Source: an uncultured Lachnospiraceae bacterium (lineage in GTDB: Bacteria; Bacillota; Clostridia; Lachnospirales; Lachnospiraceae). Taken from it: a stretch of 24,205 bases of DNA. Of this stretch, positions 1-6,862 are shown in pieces. The position numbers and the translations under genes are program-made. The stretch lies in assembly GCA_910584115.1 (NCBI GenBank), contig CAJTYN010000003.1, positions 1 through 24,205 on the forward strand, in the 5' to 3' direction. The notes under the pieces were generated by a model, which saw only the letters and a list, made by a program, of their open reading frames with translations, ran no database searches and was not told where the DNA came from. Positions within the stretch are counted from its first letter, which is position 1. Each line of letters begins with the position of its first letter.

Positions 1-539
1 TGACCAATAAGAGCGCGGGGATCGTGGTAAAATGGAAAAGATCCTCCAATGCATCCGGCTACAATGTATACCGGAAAACGGCGAAGACAAAATGGAAACG
101 GATCGCCACAGTCAACGGCAGGGATAGACTGACGTATACAGATAAGTCCATAAGATCCAAGAACGGCGCGCGCTACTTCTATACAGTCCGGGCATTCAAC
201 GGGAAAAAACTGAGCAGCTATGACAAGAAAGGAATGCAGATCTACCGGATGAAAGCACCGGCGCTCACAAAAGCATCCGGCAAGGCTTCCAAAAAGATGC
301 TCATAAAATGGAAGCGGAACAAGAAGGCAAGCGGATACAAGATCCAGTATTCCACTTCCAGCAAGTTTAAGAAGAACCTTGGAAATGTAACGATAAAGTC
401 TGGAAAGACCACGTCGAAGACTGTGAGCAATCTGAAGAAGAAAGGCACATATTACGTGCGGATCCGCAGTTATAAGAAAGTAAACGGTAAGATCTATTAC
501 AGCGGCTGGAGCGGTGCAAAGAAAGTGAAGGTCAAGTAA
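1..539 (+). CDS. FN3-like repeat protein, 5' partial
   Basis: The reading frame is open from the first bases (frame of position 3), so the gene starts before the window; the GTG at 24 is internal and is not a credible start. The visible part holds about 1.9 fibronectin type III-like beta-sandwich repeats. The first carries ASGYNVYRK and YTVRAFNGK, the second KASGYKIQYSTSSKFK and YYVRIRSYK. The repeats match those of the protein at 2928-3629 almost motif for motif, so the missing N-terminus probably held a signal peptide. The chain is very rich in Lys and Arg. Such modules usually sit in extracellular proteins of Lachnospiraceae and mediate binding or act as spacers; no enzyme domain is visible. 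The function is unknown. A terminator hairpin follows directly. Confidence 0.8.
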   Translation, partial: TNKSAGIVVKWKRSSNASGYNVYRKTAKTKWKRIATVNGRDRLTYTDKSIRSKNGARYFYTVRAFNGKKLSSYDKKGMQIYRMKAPALTKASGKASKKMLIKWKRNKKASGYKIQYSTSSKFKKNLGNVTIKSGKTTSKTVSNLKKKGTYYVRIRSYKKVNGKIYYSGWSGAKKVKVK

Positions 540-555
540 ATACGATATCTTAAGA

Positions 556-585
556 GCGGCCCTATCGAGAGATAGGGCTGTTTCT
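556..585 (+). terminator. Rho-independent terminator after the FN3 gene
   Basis: An 11-bp stem with G-U pairs at its base (556-566 with 571-581) closes a GAGA loop and is followed by a short T-rich stretch. It lies 16 bases past the stop codon of the upstream partial gene. The T tract is weak. Confidence 0.7.
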
Positions 586-605
586 GTAAGATCGCTCAAA
601 GGAAA

Positions 606-634
606 TTGAAAGGATCCCTGGATCGTGATAATAT
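606..634 (+). promoter_or_regulatory. Sigma-A promoter for the alcohol dehydrogenase gene
   Basis: TTGAAA (606-611), a 17-base spacer and TAATAT (629-634), with a TGA just before the -10 giving an extended -10. It lies about 40 bases upstream of the start codon at 674, which is preceded by GGAAGGAG. Confidence 0.6.
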
Positions 635-673
635 ATCCTTAATACGAGATGGGATCAGAGGAAGGAGAAGAAG

Positions 674-1876
674 ATGAGAAATTTTGGATTATACATCCCG
701 ACCCGGGTGGTCTTTGGAAAGGATACACATCTGCAGGTGGGAGAGCTGATCAAAGAGTCAGGCGGCCATAAAGTCTTCGTTCACTACGGCGGAAAGAGCG
801 CCCGTGAGTCGGGACTCTTGGACCAGGTCTTCGATTCGCTCACGGAGGCAGGGCTTTCTTATGTCTCCCTGGGAGGGGTCAGACCGAACCCCCGGCTCTC
901 GAAAGTATACGAGGGCATCGACCTGTGTAAAAAAGAGGGCGTGGATTTTATCCTGGCTGTGGGCGGCGGGAGTGTGATCGATTCCAGTAAGGCGATCGGT
1001 TACGGGGTGGCCGACCCGGAGGCTGACGTGTGGGAATTTTATACGCATACCCGCGAGATCCACGGCTGTCTGCCCATAGGCGCTGTCCTGACGATCGCGG
1101 CCGCCGGGAGTGAGATGAGTGATTCCTCGGTGATCACCAATGAAGACGGATGGCTCAAGAGGGGCTGTCACAGTGACCTGGGCCGGTGCCGGTTCGCCAT
1201 CTTAAATCCCCGTCTCACCTACACGCTTCCCCAGTACCAGACAGAATGCGGCTGTGTGGATATCCTGATGCACACCATGGAGCGGTATTTCGTCAATATC
1301 GAGACGATGGAGATCGTAGACGGCATGAGTGAGGCGCTGATGCAGACCGTGATCTACAATGCGCGGATCTTGATGAGCGAGCCGGGCAATTACAATGCCC
1401 GGGCGGAGATCATGTGGGCGGGGAGCCTCTCCCACAATGGGCTGATGGGCTGCGGTACGGGCGGAGGAGACTGGGCCTGCCACCAGCTGGCCCATGAGCT
1501 GGGAGGCCGCTACGATGTCACGCATGGAGCGGCCTTGGCCGCTATCTGGGGGAGCTGGGCACGGTATGTCTATAAAGCGAACCCGGAACGTTTCGCACAG
1601 TTTGCCACGAATGTATTCGGGATCGCCTGCGACGGGATGGATTTTGAGAAGACGGCCCTGGCGGGCATCGAAGCCCTGGAAGATTTCTTCCGTTCCATCG
1701 AGATGCCTACGGATCTGAAAGAGCTGGGATTAGAGCTTTCGGACAGCGACATCCGTGAACTGGCTTTCAAATGCAGTTACGAGGATACCCGGACGATCGG
1801 CGTGTTCAGGCTCAACATGAAGGACATGGAGCGGATCTATCAGATCGCCAACGGGAACAAGAGCCTTTTGACCTGA
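674..1876 (+). CDS. Iron-containing alcohol dehydrogenase (butanol dehydrogenase type)
   Basis: This 400-residue protein has the length and layout of the group III iron-dependent alcohol dehydrogenases, which reduce aldehydes with NAD(P)H in fermentation. The N-terminal dinucleotide-binding half contains VGGGSVIDSSKAIG (about residues 96-109). The C-terminal helical half supplies the expected metal ligands Asp196, His200, His270 and His284, seen in CVDILMH, CHQLAHE and VTHGAAL. The opening FGLYIPTRVVFGKD resembles the BdhA/YqdH-type NADH-dependent butanol dehydrogenases. The ATG at 674 follows a GGAAGGAGAAG ribosome site. Substrate range cannot be read from sequence, and such genes are often named butanol dehydrogenase without proof. 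The last 37 bases overlap the 3' end of the convergent asparaginase gene. Confidence 0.9.
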   Translation: MRNFGLYIPTRVVFGKDTHLQVGELIKESGGHKVFVHYGGKSARESGLLDQVFDSLTEAGLSYVSLGGVRPNPRLSKVYEGIDLCKKEGVDFILAVGGGSVIDSSKAIGYGVADPEADVWEFYTHTREIHGCLPIGAVLTIAAAGSEMSDSSVITNEDGWLKRGCHSDLGRCRFAILNPRLTYTLPQYQTECGCVDILMHTMERYFVNIETMEIVDGMSEALMQTVIYNARILMSEPGNYNARAEIMWAGSLSHNGLMGCGTGGGDWACHQLAHELGGRYDVTHGAALAAIWGSWARYVYKANPERFAQFATNVFGIACDGMDFEKTALAGIEALEDFFRSIEMPTDLKELGLELSDSDIRELAFKCSYEDTRTIGVFRLNMKDMERIYQIANGNKSLLT

Positions 1877-2838
1877 TCCAGATCCCTTGTCTGGCCCAGC
1901 GCCCACATCAGCCGGATGCAGAGCATTTCCGTGGACAGACCCTGCCCGCAGACCGCGCCGGCCTCAGCCGCTCTGACGCCCACTTCATAGAGGCTCAGAT
2001 CCGCCGCGCCCTGGGCGCATTGGGTGGTGATCACCACCGGGATCCCCTGGGATGTGCAGCGCCGGATCCCCTCGGGGAAACTGTCGTCCAGACAGGGGAT
2101 GCCCCCGGTGCCGAAGGCTTCGATCACGACCCCCGCGTAATCCAGCGCCCGCAGATGATCCAGGATCTTTCCGTCCATGCCTGGGATCAGCTTTAACAAA
2201 AAGATCCGGGGTTCCAGACGATCCTTAAGCTGTACGGTCTGCCTAGGATCTTCCGGGACGGATCTGGGCGGCTTTCGCTCCTCGTTCATGTGGATGATTC
2301 CTTTTTTGACAGTTCCCATGCCGGGAAGGTTGATGCTGGTAAAACCGTGGGGATCCGTGGTGTGGATCTTATACGCGCAGGCTCCGGAGATGATCTCCCC
2401 GTCAAAAACGAGGGTCACGCCCGGAAACAGCCCGCTGGCGCATACGGAGAATGCGTCTTCCAGATTCTTTATGGCATCCGTGTGATCGGCCTCAAGGGGA
2501 AGCTGAGAGCCGGTGAGGACCACAGGTTTATCCAGTCCCGGCAGCATGGTAAAGAGGGCGGCGGCGGTGTACGCCATCGTATCCGTCCCGTGGCAGAGGA
2601 CGACGCCGTCCGCATGGGGAAGAGCCTGATAGATCCGGCGGGCCATCTGCTGCCAGTGTCCGGGCTGGATGTTTGAACTGTCCAGACAGAAGAGCTGCTC
2701 GCTCTTTAGCGTACAGATATCATCGATCTGGGGGACGTACCGGAGCAGATCTTGGGGAGTCAGCCGGGGGACCAGGCCGCTGGCTGTGGGCTGGGAGGCG
2801 ATGGTGCCCCCTGTGGCCAGAAGGAGTATTTTTTTCAT
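1840..2838 (-). CDS. ansA: Type I L-asparaginase
   Basis: Hydrolyses L-asparagine to aspartate and ammonia in the cytoplasm. The 332-residue chain starts with MKKILLLATGGTIAS, holding the nucleophile Thr12 of the asparaginase signature. The second signature HGTDTMAYTAAAL supplies Thr85 and Asp86, and ADHTDAIKNLEDAF fits the region with the catalytic Lys. There is no signal peptide, and length and motifs match the cytoplasmic type I group. I chose the ATG at 2838 because AAAGG sits 7 bases upstream; the in-frame ATG at 2853 has no ribosome site. The gene stands alone and converges on the alcohol dehydrogenase gene with a 37-base 3' overlap. The promoter of the divergent FN3 gene lies across its start region. 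Confidence 0.93.
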   Translation of the reverse strand: MKKILLLATGGTIASQPTASGLVPRLTPQDLLRYVPQIDDICTLKSEQLFCLDSSNIQPGHWQQMARRIYQALPHADGVVLCHGTDTMAYTAAALFTMLPGLDKPVVLTGSQLPLEADHTDAIKNLEDAFSVCASGLFPGVTLVFDGEIISGACAYKIHTTDPHGFTSINLPGMGTVKKGIIHMNEERKPPRSVPEDPRQTVQLKDRLEPRIFLLKLIPGMDGKILDHLRALDYAGVVIEAFGTGGIPCLDDSFPEGIRRCTSQGIPVVITTQCAQGAADLSLYEVGVRAAEAGAVCGQGLSTEMLCIRLMWALGQTRDLDQVKRLLFPLAI

Positions 2839-2842
2839 GTCG

Positions 2843-2871
2843 TTGCCTTTCATATGGATCTGTGCTATACT
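2843..2871 (+). promoter_or_regulatory. Sigma-A promoter for the FN3 secreted protein
   Basis: TTGCCT (2843-2848), 17 bases, then TATACT (2866-2871) with an extended TGC before it. It fires rightward toward the start at 2928 and occupies the asparaginase translation start zone on the opposite strand. Confidence 0.55.
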
Positions 2872-2927
2872 GAAAATATATCGGTATTAAAGTACAGCTT
2901 ATGACAGGGATCGTCAAGGAGTAGGAT

Positions 2928-3629
2928 ATGAAAAGATATATGATAGGGATACTCATAGCAGTGGCTGCGCTGATCGCGGTGCTGCCGCGGCAGGTATCTG
3001 CCGCACAGAGCGCGGGAGATCCGAAGACCGTATACGGGAGCAGTAGGGCAGGATCGGATGTCAGGACACCGAAGACGCCCGCGATCTCGAAACTCACCAA
3101 TACCACGACGGGCATCAATGTCAGATGGGGAAAAGCCTCCTATGCGTCCGGATACCACATATACCGCAAGGTCCCGGGAGCGAGATGGAACATGATCGCC
3201 ACAGTCAGAGGCGCCGGCAAAGTGAGCTATACAGATAAGAGCGTGCGGGTTAAGAGCGGCGTGCGGTATGCATATATGGTCCGGGCGTATAACAGCGGCA
3301 GGATGAGCGCTGCAGGCAAGAGCGTATGGATCGTCCGGATGACAGCGCCTACGCTCCGCCGGCCGATGGCCAAAGGATCCGGAAGGGTACTCGTAAAATG
3401 GAAACAGGATAAAAAAGCCAGCGGCTACCAGATCCAGTATTCCACGTCCTCAAAGTTCAGAGGGAGCTGGACGAAAGAATGGATCAGGTCGGGCAGGACC
3501 ACGGCGGCGTCCCTGACAGGACTGCGCAGGGACAGGACATATTATGTAAGGATCCGGAGCTATAAAGATGCCGGGTACGACCGCCATTACAGCGCGTGGG
3601 GAAGCGCGCAGAGAGTCAATGTCAGATAG
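2928..3629 (+). CDS. Secreted protein with two FN3-like domains
   Basis: The 233-residue product begins with a clear signal peptide: MKR, a hydrophobic core at residues 5-19, and a probable cut after VSA (residue 25). Two fibronectin type III-like repeats follow, at about 47-137 and 139-233. Each contains an ASGYxIxY strand, and the conserved tails are YAYMVRAY and YYVRIRSY. The mature protein is strongly basic. No sortase motif, membrane anchor or catalytic domain is seen, so it is probably released or held on the wall by charge. It is a paralogue of the partial protein at the left edge. The start follows AAGGAG at 7-8 bases. The function is unknown; a role in adhesion or matrix binding is only a guess. 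Confidence 0.85.
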   Translation: MKRYMIGILIAVAALIAVLPRQVSAAQSAGDPKTVYGSSRAGSDVRTPKTPAISKLTNTTTGINVRWGKASYASGYHIYRKVPGARWNMIATVRGAGKVSYTDKSVRVKSGVRYAYMVRAYNSGRMSAAGKSVWIVRMTAPTLRRPMAKGSGRVLVKWKQDKKASGYQIQYSTSSKFRGSWTKEWIRSGRTTAASLTGLRRDRTYYVRIRSYKDAGYDRHYSAWGSAQRVNVR

Positions 3630-3653
3630 GATCATATAGGAGCGTTTTGAGGA

Positions 3654-3684
3654 AGAGACAGCCCTGCCAAGAGGGGCTGTCTCT
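3654..3684 (+). terminator. Terminator hairpin after the FN3 gene
   Basis: An 11-bp perfect stem (3654-3664 with 3674-3684) around a nine-base loop. The following tract is T/C mixed rather than pure T, so termination may be partial. Confidence 0.7.
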
Positions 3685-3765
3685 CATCCCGTTCACCCAT
3701 CTCTTCTAAGACACCCATCTTCCTATCCTCTTTTCGGCTCGTCTAAATATTCAGTTGAAAAAACC

Positions 3766-3795
3766 TTGACGACCTTTTCATAAATATGCTATACT
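3766..3795 (+). promoter_or_regulatory. Strong sigma-A promoter of the rpmG-secE-nusG block
   Basis: TTGACG (3766-3771), an 18-base spacer and TATACT (3790-3795). It is the best promoter match upstream of the ribosomal and elongation genes and would start RNA near 3802, leaving a leader of about 100 bases before rpmG. Confidence 0.7.
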
Positions 3796-3827
3796 GCTGT
3801 AGTGACGAATATCAGGGTCTTTTTTTT

Positions 3828-3870
3828 ATGCCCAGATCTATCAGGCTGTCGACGCGGCCTGTCCGGGCAT
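3828..3870 (+). promoter_or_regulatory. Structured 5' leader upstream of rpmG
   Basis: ATGCCC (3828-3833) pairs with GGGCAT (3865-3870), and nested inside CAGGC (3842-3846) pairs with GCCTG (3857-3861). An eight-T run precedes it at 3820-3827. I do not recognise a known leader family. It may be a protein-binding leader or only a stabilising fold. Confidence 0.4.
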
Positions 3871-3905
3871 ATGAACGGCACAGAAAACAGTGGAGGTGGT
3901 AAATC

Positions 3906-4055
3906 GTGCGTGTGAAGATCACATTGGCATGTACAGAGTGTAAGCAGCGTAATTACAATACAACAAAAGAAAAGAAAAACCATCCCGAGAGGATGGAGAC
4001 GAGAAAGTATTGTAGATTCTGCAGGAAGCATACTCTGCACAAAGAAACTAAATAA
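3906..4055 (+). CDS. rpmG: 50S ribosomal protein L33
   Basis: A 49-residue protein with a GTG start 9 bases after GGAGGTG. It opens VRVKITLACTEC and carries the four zinc-ribbon cysteines Cys9, Cys12, Cys36 and Cys39 in two CxxC pairs, which marks the zinc-binding form of L33. RNYNTTKEKKNHPERM is the family's typical loop. It belongs to the large subunit near the E site. The position just ahead of secE and nusG is the standard bacterial arrangement, and the gap to secE is 23 bases. Families with both zinc and zinc-free L33 copies often switch them under zinc limitation; no Zur box is evident here. Confidence 0.95.
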   Translation: MRVKITLACTECKQRNYNTTKEKKNHPERMETRKYCRFCRKHTLHKETK

Positions 4056-4078
4056 CCAGTATCTGTGAGGGCAGGGCT

Positions 4079-4282
4079 ATGGCAGAGAAAGAAAAAAAAG
4101 GCGGCCGGGCGAAGGCATGGCTCGAAGGCTTAAGGACAGAATTCAAGAAGATCATCTGGCCAGATCAGAAGACATTGGTAAAACAGACGGTAGCCGTCGT
4201 CGCGATCACTGCAGTCCTGGCGGTGCTCATCAGTATATTTGACGCGGCTATCCTGGAAGGGATCAATCTCTTGGTGAAATAA
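4079..4282 (+). CDS. secE: Preprotein translocase subunit SecE
   Basis: A 67-residue, single-span SecE of the short Gram-positive type. A charged amphipathic N-terminal region carries the family signature LRTEFKKIIWPDQKTLVKQT (residues 18-37). One membrane helix follows at about 38-60 (VAVVAITAVLAVLISIF). SecE clamps SecY in the membrane protein-export channel. Start codon ATG after GTGAGGGCAGG. It lies 20 bases ahead of nusG in what should be one transcript with rpmG. Confidence 0.95.
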   Translation: MAEKEKKGGRAKAWLEGLRTEFKKIIWPDQKTLVKQTVAVVAITAVLAVLISIFDAAILEGINLLVK

Positions 4283-4302
4283 GTTGTGAAAAGGATGAGG
4301 AT

Positions 4303-4827
4303 ATGTCAGAAAAGGCAAAATGGTATGTGGTGCATACCTATTCCGGCTATGAGAATAAGGTGAAGGCGAACATCGAGAAGACGATCGCCAACAGGCATCT
4401 GGAAGACCAGATCCTGGAAGTATGTGTGCCGCTGCAGGATGTTGTGGAAATGAAGAATGATGTGCAGAAAGTGGTACAGAAGAAACTGTTCCCCGGTTAT
4501 GTCCTGCTGTATATGATCATGAACGACGACACCTGGTACGTGGTGCGCAACACCCGAGGTGTCACCGGGTTTGTGGGTCCGGGTTCGAAGCCGGTCCCTC
4601 TGACAGAAGCCGAGATGGAGTCCCTTGGTATCCAGGTCAGCACACCGACCGTGGAAGTGGACTACGTAGAAGGGGAATGGGTGATGGTGACCGGAGGTCC
4701 CTGGAAGGATACCAGCGGTGTCGTCCGCAACGTAAATATGGCCAAGCAGCTTGTGACCATCGGCGTGGAACTCTTCGGGAGCGAGACGCCTGTAGAGATC
4801 AGTTTTACTGATGTGCGGAAATTGTAA
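4303..4827 (+). CDS. nusG: Transcription termination/antitermination factor NusG
   Basis: A 174-residue NusG. The NGN domain (about 5-115) starts KWYVVHTYSGYENKVK and includes LFPGYVLLYM and VRNTRGVTGFVG, the face that binds the RNA polymerase clamp. The C-terminal KOW domain (about 125-174) has the GPWKDTSGVV core that contacts ribosomal protein S10 or Rho in well-studied species. NusG sets elongation speed and pausing and couples transcription to translation. Length is normal and there is no insertion. A hairpin that may be an L1 leader lies right after the stop, before rplK. Confidence 0.96.
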   Translation: MSEKAKWYVVHTYSGYENKVKANIEKTIANRHLEDQILEVCVPLQDVVEMKNDVQKVVQKKLFPGYVLLYMIMNDDTWYVVRNTRGVTGFVGPGSKPVPLTEAEMESLGIQVSTPTVEVDYVEGEWVMVTGGPWKDTSGVVRNVNMAKQLVTIGVELFGSETPVEISFTDVRKL

Positions 4828-4835
4828 ACGGAACA

Positions 4836-4860
4836 GTGGGAGGGAATGGATGACTCCCGC
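4836..4860 (+). promoter_or_regulatory. Candidate L1 autoregulatory leader upstream of rplK
   Basis: GTGGGAG (4836-4842) pairs along 7 bp, with one G-U pair, with CTCCCGC (4854-4860). The enclosed segment includes GGATGA, and the rplK ribosome site AAGGAGGTG begins 10 bases later. Ribosomal protein L1 in bacteria represses its rplKA mRNA by binding a fold that imitates its 23S site, and such folds contain GGGAG and GATGA-like elements. The match is by eye and not confirmed. Confidence 0.45.
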
Positions 4861-4884
4861 CAACACCACAAGGAGGTGCCAGTT

Positions 4885-5310
4885 ATGGCAAAGAAAGTAG
4901 AAGGATATATCAAATTACAGATCCCGGCTGGCAAAGCGACGCCAGCACCGCCAGTGGGTCCGGCACTCGGGCAGCACGGCGTTAACATCGTACAGTTTAC
5001 CAAAGAATTCAATGCAAAGACCGCGGACATGGGTGACGTGCTGATCCCGGTCGTGATCACGGTCTATGCGGACAGGAGTTTCAGCTTCATAACCAAGACT
5101 CCGCCGGCTGCCGTTTTATTAAAAAAGGCCTGTAACATAAAATCTGGTTCCGGTACTCCGAACAAAGTGAAAGTGGGGAGCGTGACAAAAGCCCAGATCC
5201 AGGAGATCGCCGAGACGAAGATGAAAGATCTCAACGCGGGTTCCTTAGAGGCCGCGATGAGCATGATCATCGGCACAGCAAAGAGTATGGGGATCACAGT
5301 GGAGGAGTAA
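4885..5310 (+). CDS. rplK: 50S ribosomal protein L11
   Basis: A 141-residue L11 of exactly the usual length. The N-terminal domain has the proline-rich PAGKATPAPPVGPALGQHGVN segment in two halves (residues 15-35), the thiostrepton-site region, and the C-terminal RNA-binding domain ends in AAMSMIIGTAKSMGITVEE. L11 forms the GTPase-associated centre with 23S rRNA and carries the L10-L7/L12 stalk. I took the ATG at 4885 because AAGGAGGTGCC sits just upstream and the protein then begins MAKKVEGYIK; an in-frame ATG 13 codons earlier lacks support. The gap to rplA is 4 bases, so the two are probably translationally coupled. Confidence 0.97.
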   Translation: MAKKVEGYIKLQIPAGKATPAPPVGPALGQHGVNIVQFTKEFNAKTADMGDVLIPVVITVYADRSFSFITKTPPAAVLLKKACNIKSGSGTPNKVKVGSVTKAQIQEIAETKMKDLNAGSLEAAMSMIIGTAKSMGITVEE

Positions 5311-5314
5311 GGAT

Positions 5315-6004
5315 ATGAAGAAAGGTAAGAAATATCAGGAGGCTGCAAAAGCCATTGACCGTATGACATTATATGATCCGGAGGAAGCCATCGGACTGGC
5401 AAAGAAGGTGGCAGTCGCAAAATTTGACGAGACGATCGAAGCTCATATCCGTACTGGATGTGATGGCCGTCATGCCGATCAGCAGATTCGCGGTGCCGTC
5501 GTCCTGCCCCATGGGACCGGTAAGAAAGTCCGCGTCCTGGTCTTTGCAAAGGATGCGAAACTGGACGAAGCGCAGGCAGCAGGGGCTGACTACGTAGGCG
5601 GGGAAGAACTCATCCCCAGGATCCAGAATGATGGATGGCTCGATTTCGATGTCGTCGTCGCGACACCGGATATGATGGGTATCGTAGGCCGTCTGGGACG
5701 TGTGCTCGGTCCGAAAGGTCTGATGCCGAACCCAAAAGCGGGCACCGTGACCATGGATGTGACAAAAGCCATCCAGGATATCAAAGCAGGTAAGATCGAA
5801 TATCGTCTGGACAAGACGAACATCGTGCATGTACCCATCGGAAAAGCGTCTTTCAGCGAAGAGCAGCTTAAGGAAAACTTCCAGACACTGATCGAAGCCA
5901 TCGTAAAAGCAAGGCCCAGCGCGGTCAAAGGACAGTATCTGAGGAGCATCACCTTGGCGCCCACTATGGGACCAGGTGTAAAAGTAAATCCGATGAGATT
6001 TTAG
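5315..6004 (+). CDS. rplA: 50S ribosomal protein L1
   Basis: A 229-residue L1 of normal length. It begins MKKGKKYQEAAKAID and contains the L1 hallmark GRLGRVLGPKGLMPNPKAGT (about residues 127-146), the rRNA-contacting motif, followed by KAGKIEYRLDK. L1 forms the mobile stalk that moves deacylated tRNA from the ribosome, and in many bacteria it represses its own operon. The start is ATG after GGAGTAAGGAT, four bases past rplK. No terminator is visible between its stop and the rplJ promoter, so readthrough into the L10 leader is possible. Confidence 0.97.
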   Translation: MKKGKKYQEAAKAIDRMTLYDPEEAIGLAKKVAVAKFDETIEAHIRTGCDGRHADQQIRGAVVLPHGTGKKVRVLVFAKDAKLDEAQAAGADYVGGEELIPRIQNDGWLDFDVVVATPDMMGIVGRLGRVLGPKGLMPNPKAGTVTMDVTKAIQDIKAGKIEYRLDKTNIVHVPIGKASFSEEQLKENFQTLIEAIVKARPSAVKGQYLRSITLAPTMGPGVKVNPMRF

Positions 6005-6016
6005 TCAGCATTTAGC

Positions 6017-6045
6017 TTGACAAGACCATTTGATCATGCTAATGT
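6017..6045 (+). promoter_or_regulatory. Sigma-A promoter of rplJL
   Basis: TTGACA (6017-6022), a 17-base spacer and TAATGT (6040-6045) with a TGC extended -10. It begins 13 bases after the rplA stop and directly precedes the L10 leader RNA, giving rplJL its own transcript. Confidence 0.65.
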
Positions 6046-6230
6046 AGATAAATGGATATCGTACACTGGCCAAGGCCGGTATCACACCGAAGACAGCGGG
6101 TGCCCGAGGATATCTCCCGAAGGCATAAAGGTCATTCCGCCCGCCGAGGATGGACGAGTCGTATTCTCTGTTTTTCAGATAGAAGAGATATGCCCTCTGC
6201 GTCTTCGGATGGGGAGGGCTTTTTGGGATG
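6046..6230 (+). ncRNA. Ribosomal protein L10 leader
   Basis: The 5' region of rplJ carries the core of the Firmicutes L10 leader: a GAAGACAGCGGGTGCCCGAGG-like segment near 6091-6111 and its partner CCCGCCGAGGATG near 6139-6151, which form the kink-turn-bearing junction bound by L10(L12)4. The motif was recognised by eye. The leader ends in an attenuator hairpin. Excess L10-L12 complex is expected to bind here and reduce expression of rplJ and rplL. Confidence 0.8.
6192..6224 (+). terminator. Attenuator terminator inside the L10 leader
   Basis: GCCCTC (6192-6197) pairs with GAGGGC (6214-6219). The upper stem is capped by a stable C-TTCG-G tetraloop and has one G-G mismatch. Five T residues follow (6220-6224). 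It sits 43 bases ahead of the rplJ start, so it works as a premature terminator. Confidence 0.7.
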
Positions 6231-6266
6231 TGTACAAAAAATAAGACAAAGGAGGTGCAGAAGATC

Positions 6267-6806
6267 ATGGCAAAAGTTGAACTGAAGAAGCCGATCGTAG
6301 AAGAGATAACAAACAATGTGAAAGATGCCCAGTGCGTGGTGCTGGTCAACTACAGCGGCCTTACAGTGGAACAGGATACGATCCTCCGTAAGGAGTTCAG
6401 GGAAGCAGGCATCCTTTATAAAGTATATAAAAATACCATGATGAACTTTGCATTTAAGGGGACCAACTGCGAGTGCCTGATGGAGCATCTGCATGGGACG
6501 AACGCCCTGGCGATCTCCGCGGATGATGCGACGGCTCCGGCGAGGATCCTCAGCAAATATGCAAAACAGTATCCGGCTCTTGAGATGATCGCAGGTGTAG
6601 TCGAGGGGAATTACAATGACCAGGCAGGCATGCAGGCATTGGCTAATATCCCGTCCAGAGAGGAACTGCTCGGCAAGCTGCTCGGGAGCATCCAGTCTCC
6701 GGTGGCGAACTTCGCCCGCGTACTCAGCCAGATCGCGGAAGCTGGCGGCGGCGAGGCTGCTATGGCGGCAAAAGGTCCCGCAGAGGAAGCTCCGGCGGCA
6801 GAATGA
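6267..6806 (+). CDS. rplJ: 50S ribosomal protein L10
   Basis: A 179-residue L10. It begins MAKVELKKPIVEEITNNVKD and contains LVNYSGLTVEQDTILRKEFRE and the YKVYKNTMMNFAFKG region typical of the family. An alanine-rich C-terminal helix binds L7/L12 dimers. L10 anchors the stalk to L11 and 23S rRNA. I use the ATG at 6267, after the AAAGGAGGTG site at 6248-6257; the frame stays open 13 codons further upstream but that part belongs to the attenuator region. Followed by rplL after 56 bases. Confidence 0.96.
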   Translation: MAKVELKKPIVEEITNNVKDAQCVVLVNYSGLTVEQDTILRKEFREAGILYKVYKNTMMNFAFKGTNCECLMEHLHGTNALAISADDATAPARILSKYAKQYPALEMIAGVVEGNYNDQAGMQALANIPSREELLGKLLGSIQSPVANFARVLSQIAEAGGGEAAMAAKGPAEEAPAAE

Positions 6807-6862
6807 TCGTTGGACCCTTTATGATAAACGAAATAAAGAAAATATATTAGGAGGAAAGATAA

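Noticed and set aside
24..539. GTG at 24 as the start of the first FN3 gene
   Set aside because: The frame is open to the window edge and the residues before it match the paralogue's first repeat, so the gene starts upstream.
3819..3827. T run after GACGAATATCAGGGTC as a possible terminator ahead of rpmG
   Set aside because: The preceding sequence forms only about three base pairs, so there is no terminator stem; the run lies inside the leader of the rpmG transcript.
4056..4078. tRNA-Trp gene between rpmG and secE, found in some bacteria
   Set aside because: The gap is only 23 bases, so no tRNA fits.
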